Assembly: GCA_902559035.1 (NCBI GenBank)
Contig: CACEGG010000004.1
Coordinates: forward strand, 1-64,000
Reading direction: 5' to 3'
Length of the DNA: 64,000 bases
DNA from: an uncultured Bacteroidota bacterium
GTDB taxonomy: Bacteria; Bacteroidota; Bacteroidia; Flavobacteriales; Flavobacteriaceae
The notes under the pieces are model-generated. The model worked only from the letters and a program-made list of their open reading frames with translations, was not told the DNA's origin and made no database searches. The stretch's first letter is position 1; every line of letters starts with the position of its first letter. This document shows, one piece after another, positions 8,692-17,540 of this stretch. Made by a program: the position numbers and the translations under genes.

Positions 8692-8724
8692 CAAATATAT
8701 TAAATTTTTGGGTAATTACCCAAA
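8692..8724 (-). promoter_or_regulatory. Promoter of the alkB-tetR operon
   Basis: On the minus strand TTTG (8721-8724) and TATATTTG (8692-8699) are separated by 21 bases, a full match to the Bacteroidota -33/-7 pattern. The expected start point is near 8685, inside the downstream operator. The -33 element overlaps the upstream operator. Confidence 0.7.
8708..8723. promoter_or_regulatory. Operator 1 of alkB-tetR (perfect palindrome)
   Basis: TTGGGTAATTACCCAA is a perfect 16-bp palindrome that covers the -33 element of the alkB promoter. A second copy lies 39 bases downstream in the direction of transcription. It is most simply read as a binding site for the TetR-family protein encoded by the operon. 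Confidence 0.7.
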
Positions 8725-8770
8725 TAATAAACATTCTTAAGTTTTGATCACTAATTTTCAATATACTTAG

Positions 8771-10777
8771 TTATTTAAGCTCTTTCCTTGTTGAGTGTTT
8801 ATCAAACCAAGCATTAATGTAGCCATGAGTTCTTAAAAAATTTGAGGGTTTACTGCTTGTACCATGATATTCTTCGTTAAACCTTATCATAACAGTAGGA
8901 ACTTTGTTCATTTTCAAGGCTTGATAATATTCTTCTGTTTGAGAGATTGGAGTTCTTAAATCATCCTCTCCACACATAAGCATAGTAGGTGTTTTTACAT
9001 TTCCAACACGCATTAAAGGAGATCTTCTGATATGTTCACTTGGATCTTCCCATGGATATTTTTCAAAATTATAATACCATCCCGCACCATCAGTAGTTCC
9101 TACAAAAGAAAACCAATTAGTTACAGGGTAGTTTACAGAAGCTGCAGCAAATCGATCTGTTTTTCCAACAATCCAGCTTGTTAATACTCCACCACCACTG
9201 CCTCCATATACATACATTTTATTTTCATCAATATATCCCTTGGAAATAACCTCATCCACACCAGCCATTATATCATCATAATCATTACCTGGATAAGCAT
9301 TTTGAATAGCATTGGCAAAATCATATCCATAACCTGTAGATCCTCTAGGGTTTGTATATAATACAACCTGGTCTTGTGCTGCATGTAATTGAAAATTATA
9401 GTTAAATCCAACATGATACATACTATGAGGGCCTCCATGAATTCTTAGAACCAAAGGGTATTTTTTATTTGAATCGAATTGAGGTGGTTTTACAATCCAA
9501 CCTTGTACCTTTTTACCATCAATAGATTCATAAGTTATCTCTTCAACCTTGCCAAATTCTACATTATAAAAGATATCCTCATTTACATTAGAAAGTCGAT
9601 TTATTTTATTGAACTTATCAACTGAAAAACTTACGATATCACTAGGATTTGATGGATTAGTCCAGCTAGCTACAGCATTCTTACCAACTAAATCATTCAT
9701 GGAAAGCATATGATTTCCGTTTGTAATTTTCTTTACTTTTCCCTTTATATCTGCATGATATATATTGCTTTGTCCATATTCCCTTATATTGAAATAAACA
9801 CCTGAACTATTACTTGCCCAAATAGGTGAACTAGGGGTTTGATCTAAACTTTTAGTTACACATTTTAAGTTTGAACCGTCTATATTCATAATATACATTT
9901 TACGATCATTATAAAAATTTTTGGACCAAGTTGAGCCCACAAATGCAATCTTAGATCCATCTGGTGAAATACGTGGTGATGATTCAGTACCTTCTCGTGA
10001 AGTAAGCTCTGTAAGTCTTAATGTGTTTATATTTAATGAATATAGATTAGATTGTCCCCTTGCATATTCAGCCTCGGGTTTTAGATAGCTACTAAATACT
10101 ATAGATTTATTGTCTTTAGACCATGATATTCCGCCAGAAACATTATCGTATTCACCAAATGTAATCTGTCTTTCAGTACCACCCTCTGTAGAAACAATAA
10201 ATAATTGATTAAACCCTCTTTCAAGAAAACCAACACGATCTTGTCTATAATCTACTTGATCTATAACCTGAGGACCTTTTGTCCAGTTAGCTTCTTTCGG
10301 TTTCGATGGAACACCTATTGGTTTCAATGCTGGTTCAGACGACACATGCATTAAAAATGCAATATACTTACCATCTGGAGACCATTCCATACTGGATGGG
10401 GACTTGTCTAGTTTTGTAATTTGGGTTGGTTCTCCTTCAACTCCTAAATACTTAATAAAAATCTGAGTACCATTTGGTTCGCCTTTTTTGGTAAATGCAA
10501 TTTTATCTCCATTTGGAGACCATTTACCATTAGATCCATTTAAGAAAAATCGATTAGTTGAACCATCTTTATTCATTATCCATAAATCCGTCTCCCGTTT
10601 ATCATCAATCATGTTAATCCAAGATCGAGAATAAAGGATTTGTTGACCATCGGGTGATAGCTTTGGATTTGATGTCCATTCATAATTTTTATAATGTTCA
10701 AGTGATAGCTTATTTTTTTCTTGCGCTTGTACATTGGTTAGTAGCAAAATAAATGCTATAAATAGTATACGTTTCAT
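8771..10777 (-). CDS. S9 family peptidase (prolyl oligopeptidase / acylaminoacyl peptidase type)
   Basis: A secreted serine peptidase of 668 residues, probably periplasmic, cutting short peptides after proline or releasing N-terminal blocked or dipeptide units. It starts with a signal peptide (hydrophobic 4-17, cleavage after VQA). The N-terminal half is a beta-propeller with repeated blade motifs such as SPDGKYIAF, SPDGSKIAFVG and WSPNGDKIAFT. The C-terminal alpha/beta-hydrolase has the nucleophile S527 in GGSGGG, the acid in CGEDDLRTP and the histidine in EEYHGTS. Oxyanion segment RIHGGPHS is present. It is transcribed alone: a hairpin terminator lies between it and the upstream lipoprotein gene. 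Substrate preference cannot be read from sequence. Confidence 0.93.
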   Translation of the reverse strand: MKRILFIAFILLLTNVQAQEKNKLSLEHYKNYEWTSNPKLSPDGQQILYSRSWINMIDDKRETDLWIMNKDGSTNRFFLNGSNGKWSPNGDKIAFTKKGEPNGTQIFIKYLGVEGEPTQITKLDKSPSSMEWSPDGKYIAFLMHVSSEPALKPIGVPSKPKEANWTKGPQVIDQVDYRQDRVGFLERGFNQLFIVSTEGGTERQITFGEYDNVSGGISWSKDNKSIVFSSYLKPEAEYARGQSNLYSLNINTLRLTELTSREGTESSPRISPDGSKIAFVGSTWSKNFYNDRKMYIMNIDGSNLKCVTKSLDQTPSSPIWASNSSGVYFNIREYGQSNIYHADIKGKVKKITNGNHMLSMNDLVGKNAVASWTNPSNPSDIVSFSVDKFNKINRLSNVNEDIFYNVEFGKVEEITYESIDGKKVQGWIVKPPQFDSNKKYPLVLRIHGGPHSMYHVGFNYNFQLHAAQDQVVLYTNPRGSTGYGYDFANAIQNAYPGNDYDDIMAGVDEVISKGYIDENKMYVYGGSGGGVLTSWIVGKTDRFAAASVNYPVTNWFSFVGTTDGAGWYYNFEKYPWEDPSEHIRRSPLMRVGNVKTPTMLMCGEDDLRTPISQTEEYYQALKMNKVPTVMIRFNEEYHGTSSKPSNFLRTHGYINAWFDKHSTRKELK

Positions 10778-10831
10778 AATTCAGATTTATTATTGATTGT
10801 CTATTCTAAGTTACAAATTTGACTTTAAAGC

Positions 10832-10862
10832 AAAAAAAGAGTCACTATTTCTAATGACTCTT
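10832..10862 (-). terminator. Rho-independent terminator downstream of the cadherin-like lipoprotein gene
   Basis: On the minus strand the 8-bp stem AAGAGTCA/TGACTCTT with a 10-base loop is followed by a run of T residues. It separates the lipoprotein gene at 10998-11468 from the S9 peptidase gene. Confidence 0.75.
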
Positions 10863-10900
10863 ATTATAAAATATTGAACATCAGTTTTACTCCAAGAGAC

Positions 10901-10945
10901 TTATTCGACACTCATCATATAATGAGTCTTATTATGAACGAATAA
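10901..10945 (-). repeat. Nested inverted repeat, partial copy of the adjacent terminator
   Basis: An outer stem TTATTCG (10901-10907)/CGAATAA (10939-10945) encloses an inner stem ACTCAT (10910-10915)/ATGAGT (10922-10927). Bases 10921-10938 repeat 10853-10870 with 16 of 18 identities, so this looks like a diverged duplicate of the terminator arm next to it, or a structured 3' untranslated region. Confidence 0.45.
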
Positions 10946-10997
10946 CCCTGGTTACAATTTAAATTTCTTTTCAATATCCATTGCAAAAAGTGCCCCC

Positions 10998-11468
10998 TTA
11001 ATTTGAAGTGTCTTTTATTACTTTTATCGCAAACGTCTTGGTTGTACTCAACATACCATTTGCACTGCAGTAGTTGCCATCCCCATCCTCAACAGTAATT
11101 GTGATTCTGTATATATTGTCTCTATCAATATCCTGGGGATTTTCGTAATCAGGGGCTTCATTAAAAGTAACCACGCCTGTCCATTTATCAATAGTTATTA
11201 AATATGTAGCATTAAAAAATGTGCTATCACTTGTAAATTCGCCTCCATCCTCATTGCCGTTTATTTCAAAGGATAAGTCATCTCCGTCCTCATCATTAGC
11301 ATTAACGGTAAATGCATATGTTTGATTTTCTTCCATAATGATGTACTCATCACTATTATTAATAATTACCGGCGCTGAATTAATCTTAGAGAAATCACAC
11401 TCATCCTCTTGACCACAACTGGCAAGGATGAATGCTAAAACTAAGATATAAGAACTAAATTTCTTCAT
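10998..11468 (-). CDS. Cadherin-like repeat lipoprotein
   Basis: A 156-residue exported lipoprotein: SPII signal with hydrophobic stretch and C18 in LASCGQ, then an acidic mature part. Residues about 30-150 read as one cadherin/Ig-like repeat: NSAPVIINNS, then ENQTYAFTVNANDEDGDDLS, a WTGVVTFNEAPDYE segment and ITITVEDGDGN. DEDGDD and EDGDGN are typical calcium-binding stretches of such repeats. Cysteines at the end of the domain (around NYCSAN) may pair with the C in DECDF. It has a TACTTTTG -7 element far upstream (11559-11566), implying a leader of about 85 bases. Role unknown; adhesion or carbohydrate binding at the outer membrane is plausible. Confidence 0.75.
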   Translation of the reverse strand: MKKFSSYILVLAFILASCGQEDECDFSKINSAPVIINNSDEYIIMEENQTYAFTVNANDEDGDDLSFEINGNEDGGEFTSDSTFFNATYLITIDKWTGVVTFNEAPDYENPQDIDRDNIYRITITVEDGDGNYCSANGMLSTTKTFAIKVIKDTSN

Positions 11469-11635
11469 TTTATATTTTTTTTTGTGCTTGGAAACTCCTT
11501 TTAAATTTTATAAATAATGCCAAAAAGTGTGCCATATTCTCAATAACTTTTAAGAATTCAAAAGTATATTGAATATTTATTTTAATAATTGACAAAGGTT
11601 AATATGTATTTTATTTTTGGGAAAGTCTTTTAATT

Positions 11636-11675
11636 AAAAAACGGCTACACTTTTATAAAAGTATAACCGTTTTAT
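11636..11675 (-). terminator. Terminator of the initiator tRNA transcript
   Basis: On the minus strand a long stem (AAACGG...CCGTTT extended by a U-rich/A-rich arm pair through two G-U pairs) ends in a run of Ts. The two positions that would be mismatched on the plus strand become G-U pairs only on the minus strand, which sets its direction and fits termination of the tRNA transcript. Confidence 0.75.
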
Positions 11676-11683
11676 TGTTTTAG

Positions 11684-11756
<73 letters not shown>

Positions 11757-11810
11757 ATTTGGAGTGTAAATATATAATAAATTAATTTTATGGGGAAGAA
11801 ATAAATATTA

Positions 11811-12743
11811 TTACTTTTTATAAGTTTCTTTTTTCATTGCAACCTTAGGAGTTCTGTTTTCGTTATATAAACCCCAATGCTTTTCAGGTTCTAAAGAGTC
11901 ATCTGATCCTTTCCAAGGCTCATCAAAGGCTTCAAATAAGAAAGTCAGGACTTTTTTTTCTTCACTCCATTTAGAAAGTTGTTTGTAGTATATTTTTTGA
12001 AAATGTTCGTTAGTATTATGCTTTTTTATTTCAATGTCATTAGTTGAAGTTGTCCAGCCAGCCTCAGTTATAACAATTAATTTATTAGGATATTTAGAAC
12101 GAACCAAATCAAAATTCTCAATCGTATAATTTAAGGCATCGTCTATATAAACATTTTCCCATTGAGGGTAGGTGTGAATAGAAATAAAGTCCAATACCTC
12201 AACTAGTTTTTCTAGTTTATTTACCCATGTAACATAGTTTTCACAAAAAGTAATAGGTTGTTTAGCTTTTGACTTTAAGATCTTAGCGTAGTTTACTACA
12301 CTTTCCACGGGGACCATATGGTCTGTCCAACTTACACAAGCTTCATTACCAATTGAGAGTGAAAAGATAATTTTAGGGTATTTCTTTCCAAGTTCAGAAA
12401 GTAAATCAATTCTTTCTAAATTTCTTTTCTTATTTATTTTTAATTGATCATTAGAATACTCTCCTCCCCAAGGACATGAGTAATTATTTACTTCTGCTTC
12501 AATATAACAACCAAGCATAACTTTTAAGTTGAGTTTTTCATTTTTTATAACCTCTAGAACAGTTCTCGAATGAAAATCACAACTGTATAACCTAATGTAT
12601 TTCCATGTTTTGTTTATAATAAAAAGGTCTTCTTTTACCTGGTTGTAAGTAGGAAAAATTTCTCCAGGTGTTTGACCTTTTCTATATCCAGAGTAGCAAA
12701 CTGCTTTTCCAATATCTATATTAAGTACTTTTGAATAATCCAA
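11811..12743 (-). CDS. GH17-like beta-1,3-glucan hydrolase/transferase, cytoplasmic
   Basis: A 310-residue TIM-barrel protein of glycoside hydrolase family 17 type (COG5309-like). The acid/base Glu is E134 in SIGNEACVSW and the nucleophile is E227 in VITEAGWTT. Other family marks are GKAVCYSGYRKGQTPGE near the N-terminus, YIRLYSCD, IHTYPQWENV and LFEAFDEPWK near the end. There is no signal peptide, so it should act in the cytoplasm on imported beta-1,3-gluco-oligosaccharides, either hydrolysing them or transglycosylating. It is the last gene of the operon, two bases after the preceding GH17 gene. Whether it cuts or rearranges glucan cannot be told from sequence. Confidence 0.82.
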   Translation of the reverse strand: MDYSKVLNIDIGKAVCYSGYRKGQTPGEIFPTYNQVKEDLFIINKTWKYIRLYSCDFHSRTVLEVIKNEKLNLKVMLGCYIEAEVNNYSCPWGGEYSNDQLKINKKRNLERIDLLSELGKKYPKIIFSLSIGNEACVSWTDHMVPVESVVNYAKILKSKAKQPITFCENYVTWVNKLEKLVEVLDFISIHTYPQWENVYIDDALNYTIENFDLVRSKYPNKLIVITEAGWTTSTNDIEIKKHNTNEHFQKIYYKQLSKWSEEKKVLTFLFEAFDEPWKGSDDSLEPEKHWGLYNENRTPKVAMKKETYKK

Positions 12744-12745
12744 TA

Positions 12746-13630
12746 TTAAAATTTTAATTTTTCATCTTTATCCCACAAACCCCAGTAAGCTCCTACATCT
12801 CCTTCAACACCAACTTTCCACGATTCATCAAAAGCTGAAAAATAAAACATTTCAATATTATCTTCAAATGACCAATTTTGTGCATTAATGAAATACTTAT
12901 GAGCATTTTCTTTCGATGGGTGAGCACCTCTTAAACTTGCTCCTTGACTAGGCCAACCAGTTTCGGTAATAATTACTTTTTTTCCCTTTCCAGCTGAATT
13001 TGCCTCAAAGTACATTTGTTTCATGTACATTAAAGAGTATTCTAAACTACAACCTTCCCAATAAGGATAGCAATTAGCTAATATAACATCACATGAATCT
13101 GCTAAATTGGGTCTAGCAGAAAATTCATAGTATGCATCAACATAACCAGCAGGAACATCTCCAATTTCCTTTTTAACTAAATTAATGTAGTCGATAAGTT
13201 CAGTTTCAGACATTTCCTTTCTGTATAAAACCTCATTTCCAACTCCTGCAACATCGACATGTCCAGATTTACATAAAGAAATTAATCCATTGATTTCCTT
13301 TTCATTTGTTAGTTTATCATCACTGAGCCATGCACCAACTAATGTTTTTAAACCTAATTCTTTTGCAAGGACTGGAATTCTTTCATTTCCTTCGGTACAA
13401 GAAAATGTTCTAATCCATTTAATGTAAGGTTTAATAATATTTAATTTTCTTAAAATTTGCTCGTCAGAAATATTATCACCAGGCTTTTGACCTTCATCAT
13501 AAGCACTAAAACAGAATCCATGAATTCCATTTTTAAGAAACTTATTACAAAGCTTTTTTAACTCTGATTCAGAAACTATATTTAAGTTGATACCTGTTAA
13601 AGAATGTATTTTTTCCTTTCTATAAGACAT
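12746..13630 (-). CDS. GH17 beta-1,3-glucanase-like enzyme, cytoplasmic
   Basis: A 294-residue family GH17 TIM barrel. Catalytic residues are both present: E133 in GVGNEVLYR and E223 in ITETGWPSQG, the classical GH17 nucleophile motif. The segment GFCFSAYDEGQKPGD parallels GYRKGQTPGE in the neighbouring paralogue. No signal peptide is seen, so a cytoplasmic role on imported laminarin oligosaccharides is expected. Its ATG lies 11 bases inside the end of the transporter gene, so the two are translationally coupled, which links the enzyme directly to uptake. It may release glucose or shorten chains for the phosphorylase. Confidence 0.85.
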   Translation of the reverse strand: MSYRKEKIHSLTGINLNIVSESELKKLCNKFLKNGIHGFCFSAYDEGQKPGDNISDEQILRKLNIIKPYIKWIRTFSCTEGNERIPVLAKELGLKTLVGAWLSDDKLTNEKEINGLISLCKSGHVDVAGVGNEVLYRKEMSETELIDYINLVKKEIGDVPAGYVDAYYEFSARPNLADSCDVILANCYPYWEGCSLEYSLMYMKQMYFEANSAGKGKKVIITETGWPSQGASLRGAHPSKENAHKYFINAQNWSFEDNIEMFYFSAFDESWKVGVEGDVGAYWGLWDKDEKLKF

Positions 13631-15041
13631 TTTTATTTTTTAACTCCAATTGTTTTTTAATTTCATTAGCTTTTTCTTCCGAAATATCATAATCTTTCAT
13701 TATTAGTATCGCTAAAACAACTCCGGTTATGGGTAAAAAAGTATAGAACAAACGCATTCCTGTTAGCGCTGTTTCAGTTACTTGATCTGGATTAAATCCA
13801 ACAAGCCATAATATAAATCCGCTAAATAATGCAGCAACACCAAATCCAAGTTTTACCATCCACCAGTATACTGCACCAAGAACACCTTCTCTTCTAACGC
13901 CATTTTCTAATTCATCTAAATCACATACATCTGCAGTCATTGACATCATTATCGTAAATAAGCTTCCGATTCCAAAAGAATGGAATGGTAAAGCAAACAA
14001 AAACATATAAGGTTTTCCAGGTATAAATAAAAACCAAAATAAAATATATCCTATTATTGAAATTAATTGAGAAAGTATAAAGGCTTTCTTTTTTCCTATT
14101 CTTTTTGAAATTATAGTGATTAATGGAATAACCAAAAAAGATGTAATAAGTGCACCAACTGATCCGTGTAATGCAGGCCAGTTTCCAGCACTTGCGGGGT
14201 CACTGTTAAATAAATAATGAACAATTATTAAAAAAGTAAAAGCTGCAATTACTTGAAATGAGTTAAAAATTAAAAATGTTGCAAACGCAATTTTTTTAAA
14301 TTGTTTAATTTTAAAAGCCTCAAAAGCAGAAATAAAAATCCCTTTTATACTTTTACTTATATAGCTAGAATTAACAGGTAAAAAATCTTTTCTATTGAGC
14401 GTTGATTTACTCTTTATGAAAATTGCGGGTATAATTGCAAAAATTGTACACGGTATAGCTACCCAAATAGATAAATCCCTTACACCTTGACCTGCTCCAT
14501 CAGGAAACCAGGTAGGATCATAGAGAATAACCCAAAACCATGGAGCTATTACCCATGCCCATTGCCCTATAAATTGAGCAATAGCCATAATCTGAGTTCT
14601 CTCATGAAAATCATCACTTATTTCATATCCCATGGCAACATAAGGAACACTGAAAATAGTTAACCCAAGATAAAACACTAGTGACCATGAAAAGAAATAA
14701 ATAAAATTATATATGATTCCGTCGTCTTCATACAATTGCCACATTGCAACATAAGCTAATCCCATTAATATTCCACCAACAAAGACATATTGCCTTCTTC
14801 TTCCCCATCTAGATTTTGTATTATCTGAAATAAATCCCATTAAAGGATCTGTTATGGCATCAAAGATTCGAGGGGCAAATTGTATTATTCCCCACAGTAG
14901 CGCTGCAAAACCGAGATCTTGAACAAGAACAATTATAAATACTCCTAAAGCCGCAGGAAACATTTGATTTGCTAACATTCCAAAACCAAAAGCTATCTTT
15001 TGGCCCATTCCAACTGAACTCTTTAAAGTATTGTTTCCCAT
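13620..15041 (-). CDS. GPH-family sugar:cation symporter (MFS)
   Basis: A 473-residue inner-membrane transporter of the glycoside-pentoside-hexuronide:cation symporter type. It has about 12 hydrophobic segments. Family marks are the N-terminal FAPRIFDAITDPLMGFISDN, then TKSRWGRRRQYVFVGG, and the TM4 region FSVPYVAMGYEIS. The C-terminal tail is a charged helix. Its position between a GH30 lipoprotein and a cytoplasmic GH17, with an 11-base overlap with the latter, makes beta-glucan oligosaccharides or glucose/gentiobiose-like products the likely cargo. It is the only transporter of the locus; no SusC/SusD pair is present in the window. Sodium or proton coupling cannot be decided here. Confidence 0.9.
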   Translation of the reverse strand: MGNNTLKSSVGMGQKIAFGFGMLANQMFPAALGVFIIVLVQDLGFAALLWGIIQFAPRIFDAITDPLMGFISDNTKSRWGRRRQYVFVGGILMGLAYVAMWQLYEDDGIIYNFIYFFSWSLVFYLGLTIFSVPYVAMGYEISDDFHERTQIMAIAQFIGQWAWVIAPWFWVILYDPTWFPDGAGQGVRDLSIWVAIPCTIFAIIPAIFIKSKSTLNRKDFLPVNSSYISKSIKGIFISAFEAFKIKQFKKIAFATFLIFNSFQVIAAFTFLIIVHYLFNSDPASAGNWPALHGSVGALITSFLVIPLITIISKRIGKKKAFILSQLISIIGYILFWFLFIPGKPYMFLFALPFHSFGIGSLFTIMMSMTADVCDLDELENGVRREGVLGAVYWWMVKLGFGVAALFSGFILWLVGFNPDQVTETALTGMRLFYTFLPITGVVLAILIMKDYDISEEKANEIKKQLELKNKNVL

Positions 15042-15045
15042 GATA

Positions 15046-16527
15046 TTAGTTCTTTAGTGTTATGGTTTGAATTGCTTGTGGGCTTATTGTTACGGATTTT
15101 GAAAATCCATTTAAATTAAGATTGAAACTTTTTTCTTCAAATCCTTCATTAAATAATACAACAGCAATACTCTTGTCAGGATTTAAAGCGGCAGTAACCA
15201 TTAATTCAGAATCAGTATTCTTTGCTTCAATAATTTCAGCACCTGGTCTTATATACTTACTAAAATGTGTCATTACATAGTAAAGAGGAGTGTAGTATAT
15301 TTCATCAATATTTGGATCAACAATAATTGGTGCTACACACCAATTATTCACCCAATTAGGGCCTCCCTGAGTATCTAAAATCATATTCCAATCTACCCAG
15401 CCATCTACCCAATTATTAAGAGACCCAATGATGTCTCTTGAATATCTGTTAAATGGCGCATATTTTGGGTGTAAATATTTTTTTGCATCCTCTCTCCAAT
15501 CATAACCCCAATCAGTGGCCTCTTTTCTAAAGTACCAATCGTCATCATTCCAATGAGGGACTTCGGAGTCTATACAAGCTTCAGTTTGAATTAAATATTT
15601 GTTTGGTGCTTTGTTGTGAGCGTATTGAAGTTCGTCAGGATAAAATTCATAAGTACTATCGTACCAATGAACAGCAGTTCCATCAAAATATTTAGATGAT
15701 TCTTCGTTTTCAAACATTGAGTTAACCCATTTTTTTAGATCTGCTCTGTTTTGATCATAACCAAGAATTACTATATCTCCTTTACCGTCTTCTTCCAGTT
15801 GAGGACCTAAGTAATCTTTTACAAAATGTGTCATTTCTTCTGGTGTATAATGCATACTTTCCCAACTTGAATTATTTCCGTGTGGTTCATTTTCAACTGT
15901 AAAACCCCATATATCTATACCTTGATCTTTATAAGCATCAACATATTTTGAGAAAAATAGGGCCCAAGTATCGTAATATTTTGGTAATAATTTTCCGCCT
16001 TTCCACTCATTGTTATCTTTCATCCATGGAGCTGCTGTCCATGGAGATGCAAAAATTTTAAATCCATCTTGTGAAACTTCCATGGCTTCTTTTATCATTG
16101 GAATTATATCATCCATATCTTCATTAACAGAAAAATGTTTAAGATTGACATCTCCCTCTACTGGGCTGTAAGAATAATTGGAAATAGAAAAATCACATGA
16201 GTTCATGTGGGTTCTTGTAAGAGAATAATTAGAACCTTTTTCAGAAAAATAAGCATCTAAAATTTCTTGTCTTTTTTCTTTGCTCATTTGATTAAGTAGA
16301 TAAGCAGAGGATTCAGTGAAGGCTCCTCCAAAACCTGTAATAGTTTGAAATTTTTTATTAGTATTTAAGGTAATTTCTGATAAATTTTTGTTGATTTGAA
16401 ATTCTTTAATTTCCGATAATTTATTTCCATTTCTAGATGTTTCAAAAATATTAATTTCCATATTAGAATTTTTTTCACAAGAACAGAATGCTATTACTAC
16501 AAGTAAAGATTTAATAATTTTGTTCAT
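15046..16527 (-). CDS. GH30 beta-glucosidase / beta-1,6-glucanase lipoprotein
   Basis: A 493-residue glycoside hydrolase of family 30 (glucosylceramidase-like, subfamily 1 or 3 by overall look), probably removing beta-1,6-glucosyl branches of laminarin. The SPII signal ends at C17 (FCSCEK), so it is envelope-anchored. The family start QTITGFGGAFTESSAYLL, the acid/base E214 in FTVENEPHG and the nucleophile E316 in IQTEACID are all visible. The C-terminal 80 residues form the small beta-sandwich side domain (ELMVTAALNPDKSIAVVLFN). It is placed between a clan GH-A hydrolase and the transporter, 2-4 bases from each. No defect seen. Confidence 0.92.
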   Translation of the reverse strand: MNKIIKSLLVVIAFCSCEKNSNMEINIFETSRNGNKLSEIKEFQINKNLSEITLNTNKKFQTITGFGGAFTESSAYLLNQMSKEKRQEILDAYFSEKGSNYSLTRTHMNSCDFSISNYSYSPVEGDVNLKHFSVNEDMDDIIPMIKEAMEVSQDGFKIFASPWTAAPWMKDNNEWKGGKLLPKYYDTWALFFSKYVDAYKDQGIDIWGFTVENEPHGNNSSWESMHYTPEEMTHFVKDYLGPQLEEDGKGDIVILGYDQNRADLKKWVNSMFENEESSKYFDGTAVHWYDSTYEFYPDELQYAHNKAPNKYLIQTEACIDSEVPHWNDDDWYFRKEATDWGYDWREDAKKYLHPKYAPFNRYSRDIIGSLNNWVDGWVDWNMILDTQGGPNWVNNWCVAPIIVDPNIDEIYYTPLYYVMTHFSKYIRPGAEIIEAKNTDSELMVTAALNPDKSIAVVLFNEGFEEKSFNLNLNGFSKSVTISPQAIQTITLKN

Positions 16528-16529
16528 AC

Positions 16530-17537
16530 TTAATTGTTGTATTTTTTCTTAATTACTTCAAATGATTTCTTTTTGTTACGATTAATATCAAGTATCCCCC
16601 AATATTCTTCATTTGGAGCTCCATCATAAGGCACACCAATACTGTTTGGAGCCCAACCTCCAACATCTTGTTTACTTGGATTACCCGCCTTCCATAACCC
16701 ATCAATAAATTGAAATATTAAAACACCAGCAACAGTATCAGAATTATTAAATACCGCATCAATAATTTTAGAGTTAGCATCTGCTTGAGCGATTTGATTT
16801 TCTCCTTTTTTATATCCATCTTTTTCAATAGTCATGTAGCTGTCACTACCTGCTTCAGAAATATATAGTGGCTTTTCTGAAATATCTATCCATTCTTTAA
16901 AAATACTTGTTGGATCATCCCATCTATATACATTTAAACCCCATACATCTATATTATCTAATTTTGAAACCAAAGATTTAGAAGGAATTTCTCCATGAGC
17001 TGTTGAAATCGGTTTACTAATGTCAATTTCTTTGATTTTTAAAGCAGCTTCATTTAAAGCTTTGTACCAATTATTGATATTGTCTTCAAACCACTCTGGA
17101 TGATAATTGTATTCATTTCCCAGTTCCCACATCAATATTGCATTATGATCTTTATATTTTTTTATATAATCAGTGAAATTACCAGAAAGAATATCATAAT
17201 ATCCATTTTGATTATAACCAATACCAATTATAATTTTAATTCCAGCTTCATTAATCTTATCAAGGATTTTTATGTCATCTATGGGTGAATACACACGAAT
17301 TGTATTTACTCCAGCTTCAATCATTAATTCTAGATCTTGGTCAATATTTTCAAAACTTCTGTTTTCTTCTCCAATTTTAACTGGGTGGTAGCAAACACCT
17401 TTTATAAAGTAATTGGTATTATTGACTAATAAAGTTCTTTTTTTTATTGAAATATTATCATTCTCACAACAGTTATAATAGTTCCAACCAACAACAATAA
17501 TTGCGGAAATAAAAATGATAAAGTATTTTACTTTCAT
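16530..17537 (-). CDS. Clan GH-A glycoside hydrolase, GH2-type TIM barrel only
   Basis: A 335-residue TIM-barrel hydrolase resembling the catalytic domain of GH2 enzymes without their jelly-roll domains. The N-terminus has a hydrophobic segment (4-18) followed by cysteines C23-C24, so it is exported, as a lipoprotein or membrane-anchored protein. FIKGVCYHP opens the barrel, E142 in WELGNEYN is the predicted acid/base and E228 in YISEAGSD the nucleophile. The trailing segment around EYWGILDINRNKKKSFE resembles the end of GH2 barrels. I cannot assign a CAZy family with confidence; GH2-like, GH5 or a GH17 neighbour family are options. Its place between GH17 and GH30 genes implies beta-glucan or branch cleavage. 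Confidence 0.7.
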   Translation of the reverse strand: MKVKYFIIFISAIIVVGWNYYNCCENDNISIKKRTLLVNNTNYFIKGVCYHPVKIGEENRSFENIDQDLELMIEAGVNTIRVYSPIDDIKILDKINEAGIKIIIGIGYNQNGYYDILSGNFTDYIKKYKDHNAILMWELGNEYNYHPEWFEDNINNWYKALNEAALKIKEIDISKPISTAHGEIPSKSLVSKLDNIDVWGLNVYRWDDPTSIFKEWIDISEKPLYISEAGSDSYMTIEKDGYKKGENQIAQADANSKIIDAVFNNSDTVAGVLIFQFIDGLWKAGNPSKQDVGGWAPNSIGVPYDGAPNEEYWGILDINRNKKKSFEVIKKKYNN

Positions 17538-17540
17538 AAA

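Noticed and set aside
10927-10960. Nine-codon minus-strand frame beginning MDIEKK between the lipoprotein and peptidase genes
   Set aside because: Too short and without conserved features; the surrounding region is better explained by hairpins.
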